From Variovorax beijingensis (GTDB lineage: Bacteria; Pseudomonadota; Gammaproteobacteria; Burkholderiales; Burkholderiaceae_C): a stretch of 64,000 nucleotides of DNA. The translations under genes and the position numbers were made by a program. Below are positions 42,751 through 52,018 of this stretch, piece after piece. How positions within the stretch are numbered: position 1 is the first letter of the stretch; each line of letters opens with the position of its first letter. The notes beneath the pieces are model-generated. The model saw only the letters and a list, made by a program, of their open reading frames with translations. It did not search any database and was not told the DNA's origin. Where the stretch lies: assembly GCF_007828835.1 (NCBI RefSeq), contig NZ_VIVL01000012.1, positions 62,001 through 126,000 of the forward strand. Direction: 5' to 3'.

Positions 42751-43542
42751 CTACGGCGCCGATGCCACCAGGAAAGTCTGGTCGAGCCCGCCGAGGCTGC
42801 AATCGAGCTGGGCGGGATCGACCTCGCGTTCAAGCACGTCGAACATGCCCTCGACGAAGTCCATGAGGTGATCGGAGGCGGCGATGGCCGCATCGGCCTG
42901 GCCTTCGGCAACGGCGTCGATCACGGCGATGTGGCCATCGACGGTGTCGTGCAGATCGACACCCTGCTTCGTCTGCATGTGATAGATCCAGCCGATGCGC
43001 CTGAAGATCGTGTGCAGCGGCCTGAGCGTGCTTTCCACGAACGGCTCGCCGGCCGCGGCGAGGAAGAGCTGGTCGATGCGCCGGTCGACCAGATTGAACT
43101 GCTCCAGGCTGATGTCGGCGCGGTGCTCGAGCAACTGGCGCTTGAGGTGCAGCATCTGGTTGCGCTGCGATGCGCCGGATCGCTCGGTCGCCAGGCGGAT
43201 CACGAAGCGTTCCATGTCGCGCCGCAGGCGCAGCAGCACGCGGTCGCGCGTGAGGTCGACCGGCGCGATCTGCAGGCCGTGCCGTGGCGTGACGGTCACG
43301 AGCGTGTCGGCCGCCAGGCGATTGACGGCCTGCAGCACGGGCGTGCGGCCGAAGCCCACCATGGCCTGCAATTCATGCGTGGCGAGGAAGCGGCCGGGCT
43401 TCAGTTCGCAGCAGACCAGCAGTTCCTCCAGCCGCTCGTAGGCGAGGTCGGCCAGGCTGACCTGGCTGCGGTGGCGGGGCGCCTCCTGCGCCGGCGGGGC
43501 CGCTTTGGCCAGCCGGGGTCGGGGTCGCGTGGACGAGGCCAT
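42751..43542 (-). CDS. GntR-family (FadR/FCD) transcriptional regulator
   Basis: This 263-residue regulator has an N-terminal winged helix (about residues 30-95; LADLAYERLEELLVCCELKPGRF, then GRTPVLQAVNRLAAD) and a C-terminal all-helical FCD ligand domain. The ATG at 43542 is chosen over 43626 because the palindromic site at 43593-43608 then lies upstream of the gene, and GGAGAAAGAGCAGAA precedes it. FCD-type regulators usually respond to sugar acids or organic acids. It is divergent from the hexonate operon beginning at 43758, its likely target. Confidence 0.88.
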   Translation of the reverse strand: MASSTRPRPRLAKAAPPAQEAPRHRSQVSLADLAYERLEELLVCCELKPGRFLATHELQAMVGFGRTPVLQAVNRLAADTLVTVTPRHGLQIAPVDLTRDRVLLRLRRDMERFVIRLATERSGASQRNQMLHLKRQLLEHRADISLEQFNLVDRRIDQLFLAAAGEPFVESTLRPLHTIFRRIGWIYHMQTKQGVDLHDTVDGHIAVIDAVAEGQADAAIAASDHLMDFVEGMFDVLEREVDPAQLDCSLGGLDQTFLVASAP

Positions 43543-43592
43543 TTCTGCTCTTTCTCCAGGGTGCAAGTGCACGGTTCGCATTCGAAGCGCAA

Positions 43593-43608
43593 GCATATCC
43601 TGATATGC
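43593..43608. promoter_or_regulatory. GntR operator candidate 1
   Basis: GCATATC-CT-GATATGC has perfect 7-base arms around a 2-base centre, located 51 bases before the GntR gene. It shares the core ATATC-NN-GATAT with the second site at 43715-43728. Two copies in one divergent promoter region strongly suggest binding by the adjacent regulator, here for autoregulation. Confidence 0.6.
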
Positions 43609-43714
43609 CACTGAAGGCTCGCCCAAGCGATCCTGCTGTCATAGGAGAAACGCTTTCGCAATGCCCCGCTCGATCGTCCTCGTGCGGCAGGGTAAATACT
43701 CAGAACTTTCGTGA

Positions 43715-43728
43715 AATATCACGATATT
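43715..43728. promoter_or_regulatory. GntR operator candidate 2
   Basis: AATATC-AC-GATATT has perfect 6-base arms and the same ATATC-NN-GATAT core as the site at 43593-43608, 30 bases before the SDR start. A repressor bound here would block the hexonate operon promoter, with release by a sugar-acid effector. Confidence 0.6.
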
Positions 43729-43757
43729 CTTGAGACTCGATTGAACTCTGAAGCACC

Positions 43758-44534
43758 ATGGCCATGCCCCATTCCCTCTTCGATCTTGCGGGCCGCACCG
43801 CGCTGGTGACCGGCTCCTCGCGCGGCCTCGGATACGCCATCGCCGAGGCGCTGGCGCAGGCCGGCGCCAGGGTCGTGCTCAACGGCGTCGATGCGCAGCG
43901 GCTCGCCCACAGCGCAGAAGCACTGCGCGCCAAGGGCCATGGCGTGGAAGTGGCCGCCTTCGACGTGACCGATGAAGCCGCGGTGAGCGACGCCTTCGCC
44001 CGTCTCGACGCCGCGGGCCTTGCGATCGACATCCTGGTCAACAACGCGGGCATCCAGCTGCGCAAGCCGCTGGTCGAACTCTCGCTGCCGGAATGGGACA
44101 AGGTGCTGCGCACCAATCTGACGAGCGCCTTCCTGGTCGGGCGCGAGGCCGCGCGCCGGATGATCGAGCGCAAGAGCGGCGGCAAGATCATCAATATCGG
44201 CTCGCTCACCAGCGAGGCCGCGCGCGCGACCGTCGCGCCCTACACCGCAGCCAAGGGCGGCATCAAGATGCTCACGCGCGCCATGACGGCCGAATGGGCG
44301 GAGCATGGCATCCAGGCCAATGCGATCGGCCCGGGCTACATGGCCACCGAGATGAACACGGCGCTGCTCCAGAACCCGGCCTTCGACGGCTGGGTCAAGT
44401 CGCGCACGCCGGCGCGCCGATGGGGGCGGCCGGACGAGCTCGCCGGCACGGCGATCTACCTCGCATCGTCGGCGTCCGACTACGTCAACGGCCAGATCCT
44501 CTATGTCGACGGCGGCATGCTCGCCGTGCTGTAG
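43758..44534 (+). CDS. SDR-family dehydrogenase, gluconate 5-dehydrogenase-like
   Basis: This 258-residue classical SDR has TGSSRGLG for cofactor binding, ILVNNAGIQLRKPL, a catalytic serine in NIGSLTSE and YTAAKGG. The sequence is closest in pattern to gluconate 5-dehydrogenases (IdnO/Gno), which interconvert 5-keto-D-gluconate and D-gluconate. It leads an operon with two sugar-acid dehydratases and ends with an idonate dehydrogenase-like gene, which supports that reading. The start could also be the ATG at 43764. Confidence 0.85.
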   Translation: MAMPHSLFDLAGRTALVTGSSRGLGYAIAEALAQAGARVVLNGVDAQRLAHSAEALRAKGHGVEVAAFDVTDEAAVSDAFARLDAAGLAIDILVNNAGIQLRKPLVELSLPEWDKVLRTNLTSAFLVGREAARRMIERKSGGKIINIGSLTSEAARATVAPYTAAKGGIKMLTRAMTAEWAEHGIQANAIGPGYMATEMNTALLQNPAFDGWVKSRTPARRWGRPDELAGTAIYLASSASDYVNGQILYVDGGMLAVL

Positions 44535-44576
44535 CACGCGACGGCTTCGTCGATCCCCACGCAAACGGAGACAAAC

Positions 44577-45545
44577 ATGAAACTGCTTCGCACCGCGCTG
44601 CCGGCGCTTCTCGCACTCGTCGCGGCCGGGCCCGTCGCCCTGGCGGCAGGCCCCGCCAATTATCCGAGCCGGCCCATCGAGATGGTGGTGCCCTCGACGG
44701 CCGGCGGCGGCACCGACGTCATGGCGCGCCTGTTCGCCGACACGGCCAAGAAGTACATCGCGCAGCCGATCGTCGTGAGCAACAAGCCGGGGGCAAGCGG
44801 CGGCATCGCCATGACGGAGGTCCAGCGCGCCGCACCCGACGGCTACAAGGTCGGCGTGCTGATCTCCGAACTCGCGATCATTCCGCACCTCAACATGGCG
44901 AAGGTCACGACCGCCGATTTCATGCCGATCGCGCGCCTCAACGGCGATCCGGGCCTGATCGCGGTGAAGGCCGATTCCCCCTTGCAGTCGATCGACGATC
45001 TGCTCGCGCAGGCACGCAAGCAGCCTGGCAGCCTGACGATGGGCAACGCCGGCACCGGAACGATCTGGCATCTCGCGGCCGCAGCGGTCGAAGAGAAGAC
45101 CGGCGTGAAGTTCAACCATGTTCCCTACCAGGGGGCGGCGCCGAGCGTCATGGCGCTGGTCGGCGGCCATGTGGACGCCATCACGGTGAGCCCGGCCGAG
45201 ATCGGCTCCTTCGTCGCGGCCGGCAAGGTCCGCGTGCTGGTGTCGATGGCGGACCGCCGCCTCCCCGCGCCCTACGACAAGGTACCCACCTTCAAGGAGA
45301 AAGGCACCGACCTCGTGCTCGGCACCTGGCGCGGCCTGGGCGTGCCGCTCGGCACGCCGCCCGAGGTCGTGCAGTACTTGCGCGACGCCGCGCGCAAGAC
45401 TGCAGAGGACCCGGCCTTCCGTGACGCGCTGACGAAGGCCAACCTGCAGCCCGCCTACATGGATGGCGCGCAGTTCCAGGTCTTCATGAACAGCCAGTCA
45501 GACTATTTCAAGAAGCTGCTCAGCGGCCTGAACATCCAGAAGTGA
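44577..45545 (+). CDS. Bug/TctC-type periplasmic solute-binding protein
   Basis: This 322-residue Bug protein has a signal peptide (about residues 1-23, ending LALAAG). The family blocks include YPSRPIEMVVPSTAGGGTDVMARL, GNAGTGTIWHLAAAAVEEKTG and FNHVPYQGAAPSVMALVGGHV. No TctA/TctB lies nearby, and the same operon encodes a complete TRAP system. It is therefore an orphan binder, perhaps for sensing or for a distant channel such as tctBA at 17 kb. GGAGACAAAC precedes the ATG. Confidence 0.93.
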   Translation: MKLLRTALPALLALVAAGPVALAAGPANYPSRPIEMVVPSTAGGGTDVMARLFADTAKKYIAQPIVVSNKPGASGGIAMTEVQRAAPDGYKVGVLISELAIIPHLNMAKVTTADFMPIARLNGDPGLIAVKADSPLQSIDDLLAQARKQPGSLTMGNAGTGTIWHLAAAAVEEKTGVKFNHVPYQGAAPSVMALVGGHVDAITVSPAEIGSFVAAGKVRVLVSMADRRLPAPYDKVPTFKEKGTDLVLGTWRGLGVPLGTPPEVVQYLRDAARKTAEDPAFRDALTKANLQPAYMDGAQFQVFMNSQSDYFKKLLSGLNIQK

Positions 45546-45547
45546 CC

Positions 45548-46795
45548 ATGGCAACCCTGATCTCCGACGTCAAGGTCATCCTGACGGCGCCCGAAGGCAT
45601 CAACCTCGTCGTCGTGAAGGTGGAGACCAACCAACCCGGGCTCTTCGGCCTCGGCTGTGCGACCTTCTCGTACCGGCACCTGGCGGTGCAATGCCTGGTC
45701 GAGCAGTACTTGAGGCCGTTGCTTGTCGGCCGCGACGCGAGCGCGATCGAGGACCTCTGGCAGCTCATGCACCAGAACGCCTACTGGCGCAACGGCCCCA
45801 CCGAGAACAACGCGATCTCGGGTGTCGACATGGCGCTGTGGGACCTCAAGGGCAAGATGGCCGGCATGCCGCTCTACCAGCTCTTCGGCGGCAAGTGCCG
45901 CGAGGGCGTGCCGGTCTACCGCCACGCCGACGGCGGGAGCCTGAGCGAGCTGTGCGACAACATCCAGAAGTACCGCGAGCAGGGCATCACCCACGTGCGC
46001 TGCCAGAGCGGCGGCTACGGTGGCGGCGGCTTCGGCCCCGCGCCGGCCGGCGCGCCGCGCGGCTCGGCGAACGGCATCTATCTCGACGGCAAGAAGTACA
46101 TGCGCGAGACGGTCGCGCTCTTCGACGGCCTTCGCAGCAAGCTCGGCTTCGACGTGGCCCTGTGCCATGACGTGCACGAGCGGCTCAAGCCCGTCGATGC
46201 GATCCGGCTCGCATGCGAGCTCGAGCCCTTCGACCTGTTCTTTCTCGAAGATGCGATCCCGCTCGAAGAGGGCGCCTGGATTCGCCAGCTGCGCGAGAAG
46301 ACGACGACCCCGCTGGCGCAGGGCGAGCTGTTCAACAACCCCGCGGAATGGAAGTTCCTGATCACTGAGCAGCTGATCGACTACATCCGCGTGCACCTGA
46401 GCCAGATCGGCGGCATCACGCCCGGGCGCAAGCTGCAGATCTTCGCCGAACAGTTCGGCGTGAAGACGGCCTGGCATGGTCCCGGCGACATGTCGCCGCT
46501 GGGGCATGCCGCCAACATCCACATCGACCTGGCGGCACGCAACTTCGGCGTACAGGAATGGTCGGGCATCGAACCGCCGAACTTCGTGATCCAGGATCTC
46601 AAAGGCCCGCGCGGCGCCTTGCTCGACGTATTCCCCGGCCTGCCGGAGTTCAGCAACGGCTACGTCTACGCAAACGACAAGCCCGGCCTCGGCGTGGAAC
46701 TCGACGAAGCCGAGGCGAAGAAGTACCCGTGCGAGAACACGGTCACGACCTGGACCCAGACGCGCCTCATCGACGGCACGCTGCAGACGCCGTAG
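45548..46795 (+). CDS. enolase-superfamily sugar acid dehydratase (D-mannonate/D-gluconate dehydratase, ManD/RspA type)
   Basis: This 415-residue protein belongs to the ManD subgroup of the mandelate racemase branch. The metal and catalytic segments are HDVHERL, FFLEDAIPLEE, AQGELFNNPAEW and TAWHGPGDMSPLG, with the WHGP motif diagnostic for this subgroup. These enzymes dehydrate D-mannonate and/or D-gluconate to 2-keto-3-deoxygluconate, a few with very low activity. With a gluconate 5-dehydrogenase upstream, gluconate is attractive as substrate. It starts two bases after the Bug gene's stop. Confidence 0.88.
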   Translation: MATLISDVKVILTAPEGINLVVVKVETNQPGLFGLGCATFSYRHLAVQCLVEQYLRPLLVGRDASAIEDLWQLMHQNAYWRNGPTENNAISGVDMALWDLKGKMAGMPLYQLFGGKCREGVPVYRHADGGSLSELCDNIQKYREQGITHVRCQSGGYGGGGFGPAPAGAPRGSANGIYLDGKKYMRETVALFDGLRSKLGFDVALCHDVHERLKPVDAIRLACELEPFDLFFLEDAIPLEEGAWIRQLREKTTTPLAQGELFNNPAEWKFLITEQLIDYIRVHLSQIGGITPGRKLQIFAEQFGVKTAWHGPGDMSPLGHAANIHIDLAARNFGVQEWSGIEPPNFVIQDLKGPRGALLDVFPGLPEFSNGYVYANDKPGLGVELDEAEAKKYPCENTVTTWTQTRLIDGTLQTP

Positions 46796-46803
46796 GCGCG
46801 CCC

Positions 46804-47952
46804 ATGAAGATCACCCGGCTTCACACCTACCGCGTCGCGCCGCGCTGGATGTTCCTGAAAATCGAGACCGACGAGGGCATCAGCGGCTGGGGCGAGCCGG
46901 TCATCGAAGGCCGCGCCCGCACCGTCGAGGCCGCCGTGCACGAGTTCGGCGAGATGCTGATCGGCAAGGACCCGGCGCGCATCAACGACCTCTGGCAGAC
47001 GATGTACCGCGGCAACTTCTACCGCGGCGGCGCGATCCTCATGAGCGCGATCGCCGGCATCGACCAGGCGCTGTGGGACATCAAGGGCAAGGCGCTCGGC
47101 GTGCCGGTCCACGAGCTGCTCGGCGGCAGGGTGCGCGACCGCATGAAGGTCTACAGCTGGGTCGGCGGCGACCGGCCGGCCGACATCGTGCAGGACATGC
47201 AGCGCCTGCTCGAAGGCGGCATCGACACCTTCAAGCTGAACGGCTGCGAGGAGATGGCATTGCTCGATTCGCCGCGTGCCGTCGATACCGCGGTCGCCAA
47301 GGTGGCCGCGGTGCGCGACGCGCTGGGCATGCGGGTGGACTTCGGGCTCGACTTCCATGGCCGCGTGGCCGCGCCGATGGCCAAGCCGCTGTTGCGCGCC
47401 CTCGAGCCGCTGCGCCCGCTCTTCGTCGAGGAGCCCGTGCTGGCCGAGCAGGCCGAGCACTATCCGCGCCTGGCCGCGAGCACTTCGATTCCGCTCGCGG
47501 CCGGCGAGCGCATGTACTCGCGCTTCGAGTTCAAGCGGGTGCTGGAGGAGGGCGGCATCGCCATCCTGCAGCCCGACCTCTCGCATGCCGGCGGCATCAC
47601 CGAATGCCACAGGATCGCCGCGATGGCCGAGGCCTACGACGTCGCCTTTGCGCCGCATTGCCCGCTCGGCCCGGTGGCGCTCGCGGCCTGCCTGCAGGTC
47701 GACTTCGTGGCCCACAACGCGGTGCTGCAGGAGCAGAGCATGGGCATCCACTACAACCGCGGCGCCGAGTTGCTCGACTACGTGATCAACAAGGACGACT
47801 TCCGGATCGATGCGGGCTTCATCCACGCCCTGCCCAAGCCGGGCCTCGGCGTGGAAGTCGACGAGGAGCGCGTCGTCCACGCAAGCCGCAACCCGCCCGA
47901 CTGGCACAACCCGGTATGGCGGCACGCCGACGGGAGCGTGGCCGAGTGGTAG
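46804..47952 (+). CDS. dgoD: D-galactonate dehydratase (DgoD family)
   Basis: This 382-residue enolase-superfamily dehydratase has the length and motifs of galactonate dehydratase. Asp and His are in DFGLDFHGRV, glutamates in FVEEPVLAEQ and AAGERMYSRFEF, and the catalytic His in FAPHCPLGPVAL. It removes water from D-galactonate to give 2-keto-3-deoxygalactonate. No KDGal kinase or aldolase is in the cluster, so later steps are encoded elsewhere. It begins eight bases after the ManD-type gene. Confidence 0.9.
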   Translation: MKITRLHTYRVAPRWMFLKIETDEGISGWGEPVIEGRARTVEAAVHEFGEMLIGKDPARINDLWQTMYRGNFYRGGAILMSAIAGIDQALWDIKGKALGVPVHELLGGRVRDRMKVYSWVGGDRPADIVQDMQRLLEGGIDTFKLNGCEEMALLDSPRAVDTAVAKVAAVRDALGMRVDFGLDFHGRVAAPMAKPLLRALEPLRPLFVEEPVLAEQAEHYPRLAASTSIPLAAGERMYSRFEFKRVLEEGGIAILQPDLSHAGGITECHRIAAMAEAYDVAFAPHCPLGPVALAACLQVDFVAHNAVLQEQSMGIHYNRGAELLDYVINKDDFRIDAGFIHALPKPGLGVEVDEERVVHASRNPPDWHNPVWRHADGSVAEW

Positions 47953-48001
47953 CGCCCGACAACCCGATTCGACAACACCCACCGACAAGCGGAGACACAG
48001 C

Positions 48002-49030
48002 ATGAACATCCTACGCATTTCCCTGCCGACCCGCCGCAGCCTCGCCGTGGCGGCGATCGCGGCGCTCTCGCTCGCCTCGACGGGCGCGTTCGCGGAGATC
48101 AAGGCCAAGCTCGGCCATGCCATGCCCGACAGCCATCCACAGGCGGTCGCAATGAAGAAGTTCGCGGAGCTCGCGGGCACCTACACCAAGGGCAACGTCA
48201 AGATCCAGACCTACTCGAGCGGCGTGCTGGGCAGCGACGAGAAGGAACTGCAGGCCGTGCAGGCCGGCACGCAGGAGTTCTACATCGGCACGCTCGCACC
48301 GCTGTCCACGCGCATCAAGGAAGTGCAGGTCTGGGACCTGCCCTTCATGTTCCAGAACGACCGCGAGGCGTACGCACTGCTCGACGGCCCTTCGTCGAAG
48401 AAGATCTTCGAGAAGGTCGAGCCGGCCGGCCTCGTGGGCCTGACCTGGACGGGGATGGGCTTTCGCAATCTTTCCAACAGCAAGCACAGCGTCAACAAGC
48501 TCGAAGACGTCAGCGGGCTGAAGGTGCGCGTCATGGCCAACCCCGTCGCACTCGACACCTGGAAGACCATCGGCGCCAACGCGGTGCCGATGGCCTTCGC
48601 CGAGGTCTTTCCGGCGCTGGAAATCAAGGCGCTGGACGGCCAGGAGAACCCGCTGCTGCACATGTATGCCAACAAGATGCAGGAAGTGCAGAAGTACATC
48701 TCGGTGACCAACCACGTCTATACGCCGGTGGCGCTGGTGGCTTCGAAGAAGTTCTGGGACACCTTGCCGCCCGCCGACAAGGAAGGTGTCAGGAAAGCCG
48801 CCGCCGAAGCCGGCCTCTACCAGCGCAAGCTGCTCGATGAAGGCAACGCCGACGTGATCGCCAAGTTCAAGAGCGAAGGGGTCACCGTCAACGTGATGAG
48901 CCCGGCCGAACTCGCCCGCCTCCAGGAGAAGGTGAAGCCGGTCGTCGCCAAGTATTCGGCGGCCATCGGCGAGGACTTCGTCAAGGGCTTCTACGACGAG
49001 ATCGCCAAGGCACGCGCCGCCGCGAAGTAA
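48002..49030 (+). CDS. TRAP transporter periplasmic solute-binding protein (DctP family)
   Basis: This 342-residue DctP protein has a signal peptide (about residues 1-31, ending TGAFA-EI). Its binding-site segments are LEDVSGLKVRVMANPVALDTW and AFAEVFPALEIKALDGQENP, with the conserved arginine for a carboxylate. Given two hexonate dehydratases upstream, its ligand is likely a sugar acid such as gluconate, galactonate or idonate. GCGGAGACACAGC precedes the ATG. DctQ and DctM follow. Confidence 0.92.
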   Translation: MNILRISLPTRRSLAVAAIAALSLASTGAFAEIKAKLGHAMPDSHPQAVAMKKFAELAGTYTKGNVKIQTYSSGVLGSDEKELQAVQAGTQEFYIGTLAPLSTRIKEVQVWDLPFMFQNDREAYALLDGPSSKKIFEKVEPAGLVGLTWTGMGFRNLSNSKHSVNKLEDVSGLKVRVMANPVALDTWKTIGANAVPMAFAEVFPALEIKALDGQENPLLHMYANKMQEVQKYISVTNHVYTPVALVASKKFWDTLPPADKEGVRKAAAEAGLYQRKLLDEGNADVIAKFKSEGVTVNVMSPAELARLQEKVKPVVAKYSAAIGEDFVKGFYDEIAKARAAAK

Positions 49031-49065
49031 GCCGGCTCTTCCGAGCACCCCCTACGGAGCCGACA

Positions 49066-49647
49066 ATGGCAAAACCCCTCAAGGCAATCGCCGACGCGCT
49101 CACGCGCGGCCTCGAAATCGTGATGGTCCTGTGCATGGTCGTGATGCTCGCGATGGTGTTCGGCAACGTCATCCTCAGGCTCTTCTTCAACAGTGGCATC
49201 GACCTTTCGGAAGAGATTCCGCGCTACGCGTTCGTCTGGATGACCTTCCTCGGCGCGATCGTGGGCATGCGGCGCCGCGCGCACCTGGGCGTGGACATGC
49301 TGGTGCGGGCGCTGCCCGCGCTCGGACGGCGAATCTGCTGGGGCATCAGCCAGGCGGTGATGCTGGTGTGCTGCGGCTATATCGTCTACGGCACCTGGCT
49401 GCAGCACGACATCATTGCGGGAACTTCCTCGCCCGTTGCGCAGATCAGCACGCTGTGGGTGTTCGGCGTGAGCTACCTGACCGGCGGCGCCATCGGCCTG
49501 ATCTGCCTGTCGAACCTGGTGCGGCTCGTGGCCGGCAAGGTCGAAGAAGGCGAGTTGATCGACGTCCACGAGGAGGGCATGAGCGAGGCGCTCGAAGCCG
49601 AGCGCGAGATGGTCGGGCAGCAGGCGCGTTCGGGAGCCAGGCCATGA
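49066..49647 (+). CDS. TRAP transporter small membrane subunit (DctQ family)
   Basis: This 193-residue protein has four hydrophobic segments and the DctQ motif VILRLFFNSGIDLSEEIPRYAFVWMTFLGAIVGMRRRAHLGVDML. A hydrophilic tail follows from about residue 160. It starts 35 bases after the binding protein gene and its stop overlaps the DctM start (ATGA). Confidence 0.9.
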   Translation: MAKPLKAIADALTRGLEIVMVLCMVVMLAMVFGNVILRLFFNSGIDLSEEIPRYAFVWMTFLGAIVGMRRRAHLGVDMLVRALPALGRRICWGISQAVMLVCCGYIVYGTWLQHDIIAGTSSPVAQISTLWVFGVSYLTGGAIGLICLSNLVRLVAGKVEEGELIDVHEEGMSEALEAEREMVGQQARSGARP

Positions 49648-50924
49648 CCATCCTCGTCTTCATCGGCTCGCTGCTGGGGTTCATGGCGCTGGGAATGCCG
49701 ATCGCGTTCGCGTTGATCGGCTGCGGATTGGCCATGATGTACTACACGGGGTTCACCGATCCGCAGATCGTGATCCAGAACATGTGGGACGGCGCGAACA
49801 GCTTCCCGTTGCTCGCGGTGCCCTTCTTCATGCTGGCCGGCGAGTTCATGAACGCAGGCGGCATGACGCGGCGCATCGTGGTGATGGCAATGTCGTGGGT
49901 GGGCCACGTCCGGGGCGGGCTGGGCTATGTCGCGGTCGTGGCGGCGATCATCATGGCGTCGCTGTCGGGTTCGGCGGTGGCCGATACCGCAGCACTGGCC
50001 GCGGTGCTGGTGCCGCTCATGCGCAACGCCGGCTACGACGTCAACCGCTCCTGCGGCCTGATCGCCTGCGGCGGCATCATCGCGCCGGTCATCCCGCCTT
50101 CGATCGCGATGATCCTGTTCGGCGTCACCGGCGGCGTGTCGATCACCAAGCTCTTCATCGCCGGGATCGTGCCCGGCGTGATGATGGGCTTGGCCATCAT
50201 GCTGGCCTGGCGCTGGTCGATCCAGCGCGACACGGTGAAGGTCGAGCCAAAGCGCACGATGGCCGAGCGCCGGACCGCCACGCGCGACGCGCTCTGGGCG
50301 CTGGTGCTGCCGATCGTGATCGTCGGCGGACTCAAGGTCGGCCTCTTCACCCCCACCGAGGCGGCTGTGATTGCGGCGGTGTATTCGCTGTTCGTGGGCC
50401 TCGTGGTCTACCGCGAGATCAAGCCGGCGGCGCTGTTCCGGCTCTTCTATCGCGCCGCGGAAACCACGGCGATCATCATGTTCCTGGTGTCGGCGGCCGG
50501 CGTCTCGGCCTGGCTCATCACCACGGCCAACATTCCGCAGCAGCTTGCCGATCTCGTCGAACCCCTGATGGGCAACAAGATGCTGCTGACCTTCGTGCTG
50601 ATGCTGCTGGTGCTCGTGGTCGGCACGGCATTGGACTTCACGCCCACGGTGCTCATCATGACGCCGGTACTGATGCCGGTGCTCAAGCAGGCCGGCATCG
50701 ACCCGGTGTACTTCGGCGTGCTGTTCATCATGAACAACGCCATTGGCCTGGTCACGCCGCCCGTGGGCACCGTGCTCAATGTCGTCTGCGGCGTCGCCAA
50801 GATCCCGATGAGCGGCGCGATCCGAGGCGTCATGCCCTTCATGATCGCGCAGACCCTCGTCATGTTCCTGCTGGTCGTCTTCCCACAGATCGTGATGTGG
50901 CCGCTGAAGATGATGACCCGCTGA
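49644..50924 (+). CDS. TRAP transporter large membrane subunit (DctM family)
   Basis: This 426-residue DctM channel of standard length has about eleven to twelve hydrophobic segments. It shows AVPFFMLAGEFMNAGGMTRRIV, SGSAVADTAALAAVLVPLM, the CGGIIAPVIPPSIAMILFG loop and NAIGLVTPPVGTVLNVVCG. Together with the DctP and DctQ products just upstream it imports the presumed sugar acid using an ion gradient. It is translationally coupled to DctQ. Confidence 0.94.
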   Translation: MTILVFIGSLLGFMALGMPIAFALIGCGLAMMYYTGFTDPQIVIQNMWDGANSFPLLAVPFFMLAGEFMNAGGMTRRIVVMAMSWVGHVRGGLGYVAVVAAIIMASLSGSAVADTAALAAVLVPLMRNAGYDVNRSCGLIACGGIIAPVIPPSIAMILFGVTGGVSITKLFIAGIVPGVMMGLAIMLAWRWSIQRDTVKVEPKRTMAERRTATRDALWALVLPIVIVGGLKVGLFTPTEAAVIAAVYSLFVGLVVYREIKPAALFRLFYRAAETTAIIMFLVSAAGVSAWLITTANIPQQLADLVEPLMGNKMLLTFVLMLLVLVVGTALDFTPTVLIMTPVLMPVLKQAGIDPVYFGVLFIMNNAIGLVTPPVGTVLNVVCGVAKIPMSGAIRGVMPFMIAQTLVMFLLVVFPQIVMWPLKMMTR

Positions 50925-50945
50925 ATCGCTGAAAGGAAAATCGAG

Positions 50946-51983
50946 ATGGAAGCCCTTGTCATTCACGCCCCCGGCGACCTGCGCGTCGAAGAGATTCCGA
51001 CACCCGAACTCGGCGCGGGGCAGTTGCGCGTGCGCGTGCGCTGCGGCGGCATCTGCGGCTCCGACCTGCACTACTACCAGCACGGCGGCTTCGGTACCGT
51101 GCGCATCCAGGAGCCGATGGTGCTTGGGCACGAAGTGGCCGGCGCGATCGAGGCCGTCGGGCCCGGTGTGAGCGGCTTTTCAGCCGGCCAGCGCATTGCC
51201 GTCAGCCCGAGCCGTCCCTGCGGTCTGTGCCGCTTCTGCCAGGAGGGTCTGCAGAACCACTGCCTGGAGATGCGCTACTACGGCAGCGCCATGCGCAATC
51301 CGCACGTGCAGGGCGCGTTCCGGCAGCAGATCGTGATCGACACCCACCAGGCCCATCTGCTGGCCGACCATCTGAGCGACGGGGAGGGCGCCATGGCCGA
51401 GCCGCTGTCGGTGGCGCTGCACGGCGTTCAGCGCGCCGGGCCGCTGCTCGGCCGCAAGGTGCTCGTGACCGGATGCGGGCCGATCGGCGCACTCGCGATC
51501 ATCGCCGCCCGGCGTGCCGGCGCGGCGCACATCGTGGCCACGGACATGGGTGCGCATCCCTTGAGCAAAGCACTGAAGGTCGGTGCCGACGAGGTCATCA
51601 ATATCGCCGAAGAGCCGGGAGGTCTCGCACGCTTCGCGGCCGACAAGGGCCAGTTCGACGTGCTCTTTGAGGCCAGCGGCAACGAGCGCGCGCTGCGCGG
51701 CGCCTTCGAGGTGCTTCGGCCGCGCGGCATCATCGTGCAGTTGGGCCTCGCCGGCGGCGAGATGACGCTGCCGATCAACACCATCGTGGCCAAGGAGTTC
51801 GACCTGCGCGGCGTGTTCCGCTTCCACCAGGAGTTCGCCACGGCAGTCGAACTGCTGAACAAGGGGCTGGTCGATGTGAAGCCGTTGATCTCGGCCACGC
51901 TGTCGTACCGCGACTCCGCACGCGCCTTCGCGCTGGCGGCGGATCGCTCGCAGGCAATGAAGGTGCTGCTGAACTTCGACTGA
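50946..51983 (+). CDS. idnD: zinc-dependent alcohol dehydrogenase, L-idonate 5-dehydrogenase-like
   Basis: This is a 345-residue medium-chain dehydrogenase. The catalytic zinc site is GGICGSDLHYYQHGG with GHEV, the four-cysteine structural zinc loop is PCGLCRFCQEGLQNHC, and the cofactor loop is VTGCGPIGALAI. It resembles IdnD, which oxidises L-idonate to 5-ketogluconate. The operon's first gene would then reduce this to gluconate, the possible substrate of the ManD-type dehydratase. AAAGGAAAATCGAG precedes the ATG. It is the last gene of the hexonate operon. Confidence 0.85.
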   Translation: MEALVIHAPGDLRVEEIPTPELGAGQLRVRVRCGGICGSDLHYYQHGGFGTVRIQEPMVLGHEVAGAIEAVGPGVSGFSAGQRIAVSPSRPCGLCRFCQEGLQNHCLEMRYYGSAMRNPHVQGAFRQQIVIDTHQAHLLADHLSDGEGAMAEPLSVALHGVQRAGPLLGRKVLVTGCGPIGALAIIAARRAGAAHIVATDMGAHPLSKALKVGADEVINIAEEPGGLARFAADKGQFDVLFEASGNERALRGAFEVLRPRGIIVQLGLAGGEMTLPINTIVAKEFDLRGVFRFHQEFATAVELLNKGLVDVKPLISATLSYRDSARAFALAADRSQAMKVLLNFD

Positions 51984-52018
51984 GCGGCAGCCCGCAGAAC
52001 CTGCCGCCCTGAGATGAA

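Noticed and set aside
42410..42802. Minus-strand frame opposite the small uncertain gene at 42386
   Set aside because: It overlaps the end of the GntR gene region and has no ribosome site. Coding direction here could not be settled, so only the plus frame was listed, at low confidence.
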